Of a stretch of DNA of 64,000 bases, positions 1 to 8,327 are shown one piece after another. Source of the stretch: Anaerohabitans sp964387285 (GTDB lineage: Bacteria > Zhuqueibacterota > Zhuqueibacteria > Residuimicrobiales > Residuimicrobiaceae); contig CAYLWO010000001.1 in assembly GCA_964387285.1 (NCBI GenBank), positions 124,001 through 188,000 of the forward strand. The letters run 5' to 3'. Both the position numbers and the translations under genes were made by a program. The notes beneath the pieces are model-generated. The model had not been told where the DNA came from, searched no databases, and saw only the letters and a program-made list of their open reading frames with translations. The first letter of the stretch is position 1, and each line of letters opens with the position of its first letter.

Positions 1-413
1 CAGTGTTCTCCACCGTCATCACTGTAAAAAATACCATAAGCGCTGGCGAGGTATATTTTTTGATGATTATGAGGGTCCACGGCAGAATGCAGACATTCGG
101 TGATTTCCCACCCGGTAGTGATTTTCCAGGTCCTGCCGTGATCGTTGGATTTGAACAATCCGTTGCCACAGGCGAGATAGAGCAATGAGGTATCGCTGGT
201 TTGCGGTGCGGTAATGGAAAAGAATTTTCCATAAGGCCAGCCAAGATGCTGCCAGCCGTTGGTCTTGTACAAAAACAATCCGGCCACCGGTTTTGGATAG
301 CGGTCGATTTTATAAGCTCTGCTTCCCCGCGCCACCGCAAAAATGGCAGCTGTTTCACCAAGGCATAATCCATTGATTAAAAGGATCAATATTGGGATGA
401 CGAAACGTTTCAC
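1..413 (-). CDS. BNR/Asp-box repeat secreted protein, C-terminus outside window
   Basis: The minus strand is open from a GTG at 413 to the window edge, about 137 codons. A GGAGG ribosome-binding site lies four bases before the GTG and fixes the start. The product begins with a short basic stretch and a hydrophobic signal peptide (MKRFVIPILILLINGLCLG). At about residues 96-103 it has an Asp-box (SNDHGRTW), and a second one (SDDGG) begins at the truncated end, so a BNR or sialidase-like beta-propeller is likely. The start is 36 bases downstream of the stop of the six-hairpin lipoprotein gene, so the two probably share a transcript. Such propellers bind or cut glycans or act as scaffolds; which one cannot be told from this fragment. 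Confidence 0.7.
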   Translation of the reverse strand, partial: MKRFVIPILILLINGLCLGETAAIFAVARGSRAYKIDRYPKPVAGLFLYKTNGWQHLGWPYGKFFSITAPQTSDTSLLYLACGNGLFKSNDHGRTWKITTGWEITECLHSAVDPHNHQKIYLASAYGIFYSDDGGEH

Positions 414-449
414 AAATCCTCCAAAAATTTTTCGAGTCGAATCATCCTG

Positions 450-2219
450 TTACCTGGCCGCTGCACGCCACCAGTACGGGTCGCATCCGGCAGCTTGCGG
501 CGATACCTTTACAACACGTCCTCCCCGCCAGTCAATCTGATAGTCCTTGCCAGCAATGGTTTCCGCAGTCCGTCGTTCAAGTAAAGGATAAGAAACGGTG
601 ATGACTTCGGTTGCTCTAACTTGACCGACATGTAAAATATGATCCGGGCCTATGCGCCCCCGGTTTACTGAAATCCGTTGGGAATCCACATAGTCAGGTA
701 TATGAATGAACAGGTTGTCGAACGGTTGTTTTATTTTAACATGCAATTTCCCAGTCATCGGTTCATCGCACGTCATGGCAAGATATTCGTTTTCCAGCGT
801 AACCCAAAGATAAATGTGCATGTTGCTTCCGGTACGTTCCGTGGCCTCGCGCCAAAGCACATATAAGGATTTAATTCCTGCCGGACTGCAACATCCTGCG
901 GCATCTATGCTGAATTGGGGCGCACCAAAGGAACGTAGATCTACGCACAGGTCGTTGGGATAAGTTCCACAGGTAAACGAACCGAGCGCACGCTCAGGCA
1001 TCCCCCGGTACGATTTCTCAGGGGTATCAGCCAACTTTGCATCCGAGACGATAAGATGCTGAATCGGAGTATGATTCACCAACTGGTGTGCCAAAAGATG
1101 ATTAGTACCATACCGCCCAATAGTGGCGCGTTCTTCCGGAATGCCATTATGAACTAGTAACCTTGCCATTTGCATCATGTCGGAGATGCTGCACACTTCA
1201 TCTCTGCGATAGGTGCTAAGGATTGAAACCCCCTCATCGGTGCCGCTTTCCATGGCTTCCGGCACCCAACCGAAGGAGCTGCACATATTTTCCTTGACGA
1301 AACGATAAGCCCGGATGCACCAGTCGCGCATCGGTTCATCATTGGTAGCCAAAGCATATTTTAACAGGCCGATGAGTATCCCTAGCCGAGCGTGTACATG
1401 CGTAAAGGCGTATGGGTAAGGCCCACCTCCCATGCGCACCATGCTGCCATCCTCGGCAAAAAGGGCCGGCTTCCTGTTCAGCACGGCTCGCACAAAATAG
1501 CCGGCCATGTCCAAATATCGTTTGTCCTTGAGTTGCGCTGCAAGATCCACCAAACCCTCTATGGCCAAACCTGTGGGTGGAAAAGCCTGTGCCTCTCGCT
1601 GCAACCATTCGGTTCCTGTCCAACAATCTGCCGGGAAATGCCAATACTCTTTTTCGCGCACAGCAATAGTTGCCAAACCCTCTGCCATGTTCCGTGCAGC
1701 TTGAGCAATCGGATCGGATGGTTCCATTTCCAGCCAAGTAGCGAGCGCGATCACGGCTCGTCCGTGGTCCCACATAGTGGCATCGGGTTTGCTCCAGGGT
1801 TTGTCCGGACGATAGGAGAGGCCATCTTTTCGGAGGGTAGCAAGGACAAAGGCGCGTAACTTTTGCTCCGCATCACCAGGCGCAAGTTGACCCAACACTT
1901 GCCGCGCCAAAATGTAGGATTCCACCATACGCCATCCGGTATCACATGCATCCCAGCCCCCATGAGTGTAATGGGAAACACTGCCTGTGATCAGCCCGCC
2001 GGCGTACGGCATCCAATCCTGGGCAGGATCTGGATTATTATCCATATAATGCAATCCAAGACGTACTCGCCACGCGATGTCCTCCGCGGACATATCTGTG
2101 GTTTGGCTGGTAGCATCCTTATCCTGAGTTTTGGGGGTGCAATTCCATGCAAAAAAAGTTAACCACATGGCAAAGATGAACAGAAACGACGTCGAAGGAA
2201 TCAAGTTTCTACCAGTCAT
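450..2219 (-). CDS. Six-hairpin glycosidase-like lipoprotein
   Basis: The protein has 589 residues. The ATG at 2219 is chosen over an upstream in-frame start because a GGAGAG site stands just before it and the product then begins with a signal peptide. Cys27 follows the hydrophobic stretch and may be a lipidation site, although the lipobox (FAWNC) is not canonical. The body is helical, with repeated W/G/D-rich helix ends (HGGWDACDTGWRMVE near residues 90-105; MWDHGRAV; DCWTGTEW) typical of (alpha/alpha)6 barrels. A C-terminal beta-sandwich follows, and the tail resembles GH127-like proteins. A glycosidase or uronyl hydrolase acting in the cell envelope is likely, but the substrate is unknown and I cannot name the catalytic residue. 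Confidence 0.6.
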   Translation of the reverse strand: MTGRNLIPSTSFLFIFAMWLTFFAWNCTPKTQDKDATSQTTDMSAEDIAWRVRLGLHYMDNNPDPAQDWMPYAGGLITGSVSHYTHGGWDACDTGWRMVESYILARQVLGQLAPGDAEQKLRAFVLATLRKDGLSYRPDKPWSKPDATMWDHGRAVIALATWLEMEPSDPIAQAARNMAEGLATIAVREKEYWHFPADCWTGTEWLQREAQAFPPTGLAIEGLVDLAAQLKDKRYLDMAGYFVRAVLNRKPALFAEDGSMVRMGGGPYPYAFTHVHARLGILIGLLKYALATNDEPMRDWCIRAYRFVKENMCSSFGWVPEAMESGTDEGVSILSTYRRDEVCSISDMMQMARLLVHNGIPEERATIGRYGTNHLLAHQLVNHTPIQHLIVSDAKLADTPEKSYRGMPERALGSFTCGTYPNDLCVDLRSFGAPQFSIDAAGCCSPAGIKSLYVLWREATERTGSNMHIYLWVTLENEYLAMTCDEPMTGKLHVKIKQPFDNLFIHIPDYVDSQRISVNRGRIGPDHILHVGQVRATEVITVSYPLLERRTAETIAGKDYQIDWRGGRVVKVSPQAAGCDPYWWRAAAR

Positions 2220-2549
2220 AACTACTCTCCTTTTTTCATCAACCAAAATTTTGGCAATACATGGCTTTTTACCGTTATTGAAGCACATCGTTGTTCATGA
2301 ATTGTTGCAGTAATTTTAAACGTAAAGCAATTTAAGAAAAAGTGTCTCAAATACAAATAATAATTATCTTTTTTTACGCTGGAGAAAACTTTTTAAATAT
2401 TTCCATTTCTGCTTGTTTCTGATCCTTTAATTGGATAATTTCTTCTCGCTGTAAAGTGTTATAACCCAAACAACCAAAAATGATGTCAATGCGTCCCGGG
2501 CATGGAAGAAAATCAATAGCCCATGTCTGTCGCACAGGAGGAGAGAAAA
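2220..2549. other. Divergent intergenic region with possible decayed ORF
   Basis: This 330-base AT-rich gap separates two divergent glycosidase-like genes and must hold promoters for both. No clear -35/-10 pair stands out. On the minus strand about 2386-2520 stays open and reads as a plausible protein tail (RIDIIFGCLGYN, then EEIIQLKDQKQAEMEIFKK). I could not assign it to a family and it may be a gene remnant or chance. The plus-strand gene's AGGAGGAG ribosome-binding site is at the right end. Confidence 0.4.
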
Positions 2550-5069
2550 ATGTCAATTCAACGCACCATGGCTCTCGCCGTTCTACTTTCACTCTTTGGA
2601 TGCTCCTTTCTGCCGGCGCAGGACGTGGGCAACGGCATGCTCGATCCGGCAATTGACCGCCCCAATGAACCGTTCAGTTATTTCGCGAATCCAACCGATA
2701 TAATCGGCGCATGGTTGGCGCCTGTGGCCAGTGAGGTAACACCCGAAGGCTACATTTATACAGGATTTGGCGAATTGATGTTTTTCGTCGGCAACCCGCC
2801 TGAGCCGGTCTGTGTGCGGAATCGAACCTTGCGTGATGGATATTTGCCTATTGTCGAATACGATTTAATCCGACATGGCGTGCGGTATCATTTCACACTT
2901 TTTGCCTCCGATCTGCAAGGGCCGTTGCAGGGTTTGCCGCTTAATTTTGCCAAGATTGATATCGTCAACGAATCAGTGGAACAGCGGGCGGCATTCTTTT
3001 CAACTGCTTTTCGCTTCTCGGCGCCAAGCACCCGTATGGCTGCCATTGGTGATTATCGCTTTGCACAGCGATTCGATCTTATTCCCGATCGTTTGACAAA
3101 AGACCAGACCGTTTTCCGGCAGAAATGGATATATTCCTTTAGCAAAGACGCCCTGATACGAGACGGACGGTTAATATATCAGTTCACCACCAGCCCTCGA
3201 CCTCAACTGGCGGCTCTGGCCCTGAACGAGTCGGGAATCAATGCTGTTCGTTTTCTCTCCGGCCAGGTGCAGGATAATCCAAACCAGGCGCAAAACCACA
3301 GCCCGCACCAACCCATGGGTTTGGTCATGTACCGTCTGGTCCTGCAGCCCGGCGAACGACAGCAGCTTTTTTTTAAAATGCCTATCGTACCTTTACCGGT
3401 CAACGGCCCTGAAGTGCGACAGGTTCTGCAGGCTGACGGCCGGAAAGAGTTGGACAAAGTCGCTGAACAATGGACCGCCTTTGTCGGAAAAAAAAACACG
3501 CTGTATATTCCAGAGACAAAGGTACAGGAATACATCCAGGCAAACACAGTGAGTTTACTGCTCAATATTGATCAAATTGCCGATGATTGGGTGATCAATG
3601 TCAACAAATTTATGTACCACCATTATTGGGTTTTCAATAACGCCATCATGAGCATAGCGCTGGATCTGGTCGGTCAACAAGAGGTAGCGCGACGCTGCCT
3701 GCCTTACTCCAGGAAAGTGCAGTTCCGCAACGGCAACTTTGGCATGCCCTGGAACAATTGGGAAAAAACATGGGAAATGACTGGATATGTTCTCTGGGGC
3801 TGGGGCAGGCACTGGGAATTGACTCGTGATCAAACGTTTGTTGATGATATATATCCTGGGGTGGTTAACGCGGTAAAATGGATCAAACGCATTCGGCACT
3901 CTAATCCTGCAAAATTAATGCCAGCGGTGGAAATTATGGATGATGCCATGTTGGCCGGCGCTCATCAGACCGGACAGCAGATGTGGATATTGATCGGCCT
4001 CAAAGGTGCCATCAAGCTGGCACAGGCAGCCGGCCGGCGAGACGATTGCCGTGAATTCCAGGCTGAGTATGACGATTTTTGGCAGACATTTGAAAAAGCG
4101 CTTGACGCCAAAGTAGCAAAGACAGACGGCGTCATCACTTCAGCCCTGGATGGCGACTCGTGGGGCAATCACTGGGATAACCTGCTCCTGTTATATCCGG
4201 AGCAATTTTTTGCCGCTTTTGATCCACGGGTGACCGCTACCATCAAGCAATCGCGTTCATTGTACGTGGAAGGCTTGATGCCTTTTATCTGGCCGCGCGC
4301 TGTGGCCAAGCGCGGCGCCAAAGACTGGCCTGAAACCGAGATGGCCGGTTTGGCTACGGTTGAACAACAGGGAATTCTTTTCAATGCCGGACGGAGCATT
4401 CATTATTGGCAATCGCCCAACAACGCACAAAATGCATTGGTGCGTGGCGCAGCTGAAGACCAAAAAGCGGCAGTGACTGACCTCTATGCGTTGTTGCTGC
4501 ACACCACGTCAACACACGCACCGCAGGAATTCGGTACCGTGCCGTGGGGCACGCGCGATTGCGGCCCGGAAAGAATCAACATTCTGCCAGCCGGTCATGC
4601 TTCAGCCAAGACGCTCGATCTGCTGCGCAACATGCTTATCCGCGAATCAGGTGAAGATTTGTATCTGCTTTCCGCCGTATCACCTGAATGGCTGCGGCCC
4701 GGCAAGGTAATATCCGCAAGACAGGCGCTGACAAATTTCGGGCCTCTTACCTTTACACTCACAGCTGCCGATGATTCGATTGAGGTGCATATATCGGCGC
4801 CTGTGCGTAATGCGCCCCGACAAATCCTCATACGAATTCCCTGGTTTTTCGATCTGGCAACAGCAACAGCTGATGGTAAACCGGCAACAATCCAGGCCGG
4901 TCATGTCATGATAACGCCTGGCGTACGAACCGTGACGCTCATCGGCCGTATAAAAGCAGAGGATCAAGCCATGAGCTTTGACCGGGCGGTAAAAGACTGG
5001 CAACGAGAATACGCCCGGCGCTATAACGAGTTTTTGCGCACCGGGCTGAAAGACGACCAATTAAGGTAA
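2550..5069 (+). CDS. Large six-hairpin glycosidase-like secreted protein
   Basis: The protein has 839 residues. An earlier in-frame start at 2523 exists, but the AGGAGGAG site seven bases before the ATG at 2550 and the signal peptide that begins there (MSIQRTMALAVLLSLFGCS) favour 2550. The signal could be cleaved by either signal peptidase (Cys18, or AQ-D near residue 24). An N-terminal beta-rich domain of about 270 residues is followed by a helical (alpha/alpha)6 region (FMYHHYWVFNNAIMS; MPWNNWEKTWEMTGY; DSWGNHWDN) and a C-terminal beta-sandwich ending near residue 800. This order, beta domain then six-hairpin barrel then beta-sandwich, is that of GH78/GH63-like clans. It is the only plus-strand gene before 53 kb and is convergent with the GH106-like gene. 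The exact family and substrate are not determined. Confidence 0.6.
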   Translation: MSIQRTMALAVLLSLFGCSFLPAQDVGNGMLDPAIDRPNEPFSYFANPTDIIGAWLAPVASEVTPEGYIYTGFGELMFFVGNPPEPVCVRNRTLRDGYLPIVEYDLIRHGVRYHFTLFASDLQGPLQGLPLNFAKIDIVNESVEQRAAFFSTAFRFSAPSTRMAAIGDYRFAQRFDLIPDRLTKDQTVFRQKWIYSFSKDALIRDGRLIYQFTTSPRPQLAALALNESGINAVRFLSGQVQDNPNQAQNHSPHQPMGLVMYRLVLQPGERQQLFFKMPIVPLPVNGPEVRQVLQADGRKELDKVAEQWTAFVGKKNTLYIPETKVQEYIQANTVSLLLNIDQIADDWVINVNKFMYHHYWVFNNAIMSIALDLVGQQEVARRCLPYSRKVQFRNGNFGMPWNNWEKTWEMTGYVLWGWGRHWELTRDQTFVDDIYPGVVNAVKWIKRIRHSNPAKLMPAVEIMDDAMLAGAHQTGQQMWILIGLKGAIKLAQAAGRRDDCREFQAEYDDFWQTFEKALDAKVAKTDGVITSALDGDSWGNHWDNLLLLYPEQFFAAFDPRVTATIKQSRSLYVEGLMPFIWPRAVAKRGAKDWPETEMAGLATVEQQGILFNAGRSIHYWQSPNNAQNALVRGAAEDQKAAVTDLYALLLHTTSTHAPQEFGTVPWGTRDCGPERINILPAGHASAKTLDLLRNMLIRESGEDLYLLSAVSPEWLRPGKVISARQALTNFGPLTFTLTAADDSIEVHISAPVRNAPRQILIRIPWFFDLATATADGKPATIQAGHVMITPGVRTVTLIGRIKAEDQAMSFDRAVKDWQREYARRYNEFLRTGLKDDQLR

Positions 5070-5095
5070 CTGTCAGGCTTACTTCGTTTCCATCA

Positions 5096-8000
5096 TCATT
5101 TGGAATCCTGAAGAGTATATTTTATCAGAGAAAAATCAGTATTCATTCCATAATCCAAAACACTGTATTCGCTTCCCGGGGGAATCCCACCGGAGGCGCC
5201 TTGTCGAAACATCCTCGGGTATGCCTGCCCCGCTGTTGGTCGGTTATGATGGGGACCCAACAGATTCCTTAACGTTCCGCAAACGGCGACCCGGATCACA
5301 TTCTCACCTTTCTGCAAAAAGCGGGTGACATCCAGAGAGTAGGGCAGAAAAGCTATCATCCCGGCATCAATGCCATTTACGGAGACCCCGGCATAGGCGC
5401 CATTCCAATCTCCCAACTGTACGGAGAATCTCTCATTCTTTTGCGGCTCTTCCGGCAAAATCCAGGTATGGGCATAAACAACATGCCGGCTATAGAAAGG
5501 CCAACCCTGTGCAGACCACGAGCCTTTTTGCAACGGTTTAGCCGCTGTCAGGTTGAATCCGATCTTTGCAGCTTGCAAGGAAAATTGGCCCAGTAGGTAG
5601 ATCGGTTCTAATTCCGAATGAATGGTCATTTTTATGGCATGCAAAACAACGGTATTTTCTCCCGACCGAACTGCCCGGCCGATGTCGAATACGCCAAAAG
5701 CCTTATCAAGCCACCACTGACCGGGAGTGGCAGTAATCGGAGCATCATTAACAAAAACCTGCCACAAGGACGGTCGCTCGATAACCAGTCGCAAGGATTT
5801 GAAATCGACCTCCGGTTCAGCACGGAATTTATACGCAGCCTGGAATGAAGAATTGGCCGGAAAATGGTCTTTATCGACGATTTCTGTTTTATACTGGATG
5901 GCATTGTCCCATGGGTTTGTCGAAAAGCCGTAATGCTCGAATATCTTGGACTGTGCATCACAAAAATACATATTTTTTCGGTTGAATGTGCCCACTTGCA
6001 GATCACAATAATCCAGCGTCAGTACATTAGGCTGTTCCGGAGATATGCGCAAAAGATCTGCCGGAGCGAGGCTCTGTTCACCGGCAAGGGCAGGCCGGCT
6101 TTGCTGCGCAGGTTTGCCGTGCAAAGCGAGCAGGAGACTGCCGCCGGGCGGCATTGAAAACGCAACCGTCATGGAATCGTTGTGGTACCTAGCCGGATAA
6201 GGGGTCACTGAGCCGGTAAAGGGATCCCATTCCTCCACACCCGATCCTGGCAGTGTGATTATACCGGTGCTCGGATGACGGTCACTGCTGTTCACTAGAA
6301 AAAGCAATTGACCATCATCTATAATGCGTCGGTGATGAAACAGATAACCTGAATCCGCTGCAACTCGTTGCAAGACAATTTGCGTCGAATTAAAGGCGTT
6401 GATCTGTTTCCAACACGCCTCTGTGGTCAACGTCATCCAATTATCAAATCGTCCGGCCAGATTTCTGATGATGTCATTCGGCTGCCCATCCCGGTAACGA
6501 GGCGGTTCGACACAAGATAGTACCCGCCCACCCGTTGCAATATATTTTTGTAATAGTTCTACAGTAAAGCCATCCAAGGTTTCCAGGCCTGGTGGGATGA
6601 TCACCAATTGGTATTCTCTTTTACCGATCACTAGAGCGGCATCCCGGGCGAGGCCATGATTTTTCATAATAGTCTCACTGCCCAGATCATATTCGATCTG
6701 AGCCGACTCGAGCCGGTTGATAAAATTCTGGAATGCTCTGCTCAGCGAATCCATTTCGGCATTTTCGGTTCGGTCATAATACATCCACAAGGTACTGGTT
6801 GGCTCGATTACAAGGATGCGATTGATCTGCTCACCGCAGCTCATGGCTACAGAAAGGCGGCTGAAATAATCCGCCAGATTTTTATAAGCCGGCCACCAGG
6901 GTTCATGATAGGAAAAGGATTGAGGATGATCCCTCTTGCGGGCGCCCATGATGGTCATATAGGATAGGTGTTGGTTGAGAAAATTGACGCCAAGTGCATA
7001 CTGCCAATCGCCGATCCGTTTCTGGTCGCAAAAGCTCAATTCCCAGCCGCCGGCGCCATAGGTTTCGGACAAGGTACGCTTTTGCCCAAGTTGATTGGCG
7101 GCACTGCGCAGTTCTTTTACCGAACGATTATTGCCGAATTGGCTCATGGGATCGGTGTTCCATTGGTTCATCAGAATATCGATGCCCGGCATATGCGCAT
7201 AAGCATACATCGCCATATTATCCGGGCCGACCAGGGGATTTATCCAGCGGTGCTCCCAATAATGGCCGGTGAATATCAGATTATTACGTTTACAATAATC
7301 ATAGTATGGCTGGGCAAAATTATCAATGAACAAACCAAGTATAACAGCATAATAATTATGTCTTACTTGCCTCCAGTTGCCGATTTCCTCAAAAAGGCAT
7401 GGCAGAACGGATTTCAAATCATATCCCCACTGACGTTGAAAGGAACTGAACAACGCCGGTGTATAATTTAACACATCGTCACGCCAGACAGGCGCCGGAT
7501 GGGCTTCGTCCTGAAAAACGCCGGGGACCGTTTTGCCGAATTCATGACCAATGACGCTTTTATAAGCGTCCATTGTAATTTGCAGGAACTTTTCGGTGAC
7601 CGGTTTCTGCAAAAGATCGACATAAAAATAACCGCCGTACCAGGATGAAGGTTCATCTCTGACCAGATCAAAGACATAATAATCGCCTCCGCTCGGGCAA
7701 TCAGCAGGATTAATCTCTGAAAAAAACTGGCCCTGCCTCTTCAACACGATCAAGGGCTTAATGCTGTCGGGTATGCTTTTATAACGGCCGAATCTGAGGC
7801 CCTGGCCGATGGATTCGGGCATAATTGCCGGCACATGTCCACCTGCGAATCCGGAAGGATACGAATTTTCGTCGTAAATCCAAACTTTCAGTCCTATAGC
7901 ACGGGCCTGCTCCACCGTATATGTTACCATATCCAGCCATTCCCGGGACAAGTATGAGGTAATGAGTCCCGGGCGTGGGTGAATAAAAACGCCACCGATT

Positions 8001-8212
8001 CCCTGAGTATGGAAATCGTTTAGCTGCTCATCAATGCGTGTTTTACTGATCTGGTCATTCCAGACCCAAAGCGGCACGCTGCGGTATTCGCTAGTGGGAG
8101 CGGCAAACAGCTCGCGAACACTGTGATAGTCAGAAACAGTGCGGTTTTTATTGCAGGAAAATGATATCAAGGATATCGTTAACAGCAGGAGCTGATGGAC
8201 GGACAGCCTCAT
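5096..8212 (-). CDS. GH106-like glycoside hydrolase lipoprotein (alpha-L-rhamnosidase type)
   Basis: The 1,038-residue lipoprotein has Cys20 after a hydrophobic signal (lipobox ISFSC), so it is probably anchored in the outer membrane or periplasm. The N-terminal TIM barrel carries the segment WIYDENSYPSGFAGG at 111-125, shared with the 57103 gene and typical of GH106-related proteins. FQDEAHP downstream is a candidate acidic catalytic site. A class I glutamine amidotransferase-like middle region (IPPGLETLDGFTVELL) and a C-terminal galactose-binding-like beta-sandwich (SWSAQGWPFYSRHV; VSVNGIDAGMIAFLPY) follow, as in GH106 architecture. It is the last gene of the 31 kb minus-strand run and lies 115 bases after the lyase-like gene at 10592. 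Rhamnoside cleavage is the family expectation; the true substrate is unknown. Confidence 0.72.
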   Translation of the reverse strand: MRLSVHQLLLLTISLISFSCNKNRTVSDYHSVRELFAAPTSEYRSVPLWVWNDQISKTRIDEQLNDFHTQGIGGVFIHPRPGLITSYLSREWLDMVTYTVEQARAIGLKVWIYDENSYPSGFAGGHVPAIMPESIGQGLRFGRYKSIPDSIKPLIVLKRQGQFFSEINPADCPSGGDYYVFDLVRDEPSSWYGGYFYVDLLQKPVTEKFLQITMDAYKSVIGHEFGKTVPGVFQDEAHPAPVWRDDVLNYTPALFSSFQRQWGYDLKSVLPCLFEEIGNWRQVRHNYYAVILGLFIDNFAQPYYDYCKRNNLIFTGHYWEHRWINPLVGPDNMAMYAYAHMPGIDILMNQWNTDPMSQFGNNRSVKELRSAANQLGQKRTLSETYGAGGWELSFCDQKRIGDWQYALGVNFLNQHLSYMTIMGARKRDHPQSFSYHEPWWPAYKNLADYFSRLSVAMSCGEQINRILVIEPTSTLWMYYDRTENAEMDSLSRAFQNFINRLESAQIEYDLGSETIMKNHGLARDAALVIGKREYQLVIIPPGLETLDGFTVELLQKYIATGGRVLSCVEPPRYRDGQPNDIIRNLAGRFDNWMTLTTEACWKQINAFNSTQIVLQRVAADSGYLFHHRRIIDDGQLLFLVNSSDRHPSTGIITLPGSGVEEWDPFTGSVTPYPARYHNDSMTVAFSMPPGGSLLLALHGKPAQQSRPALAGEQSLAPADLLRISPEQPNVLTLDYCDLQVGTFNRKNMYFCDAQSKIFEHYGFSTNPWDNAIQYKTEIVDKDHFPANSSFQAAYKFRAEPEVDFKSLRLVIERPSLWQVFVNDAPITATPGQWWLDKAFGVFDIGRAVRSGENTVVLHAIKMTIHSELEPIYLLGQFSLQAAKIGFNLTAAKPLQKGSWSAQGWPFYSRHVVYAHTWILPEEPQKNERFSVQLGDWNGAYAGVSVNGIDAGMIAFLPYSLDVTRFLQKGENVIRVAVCGTLRNLLGPHHNRPTAGQAYPRMFRQGASGGIPPGSEYSVLDYGMNTDFSLIKYTLQDSK

Positions 8213-8327
8213 ACAAATCTCTCCCTATCGTAAGGTTGGACGCTATATTTAATTGATCCTATGAATCCGGAATCGTAGACGCTAAAAGTTTTTCACCCAA
8301 TGCCGCCATCCGACAGACCCTTAGCTA

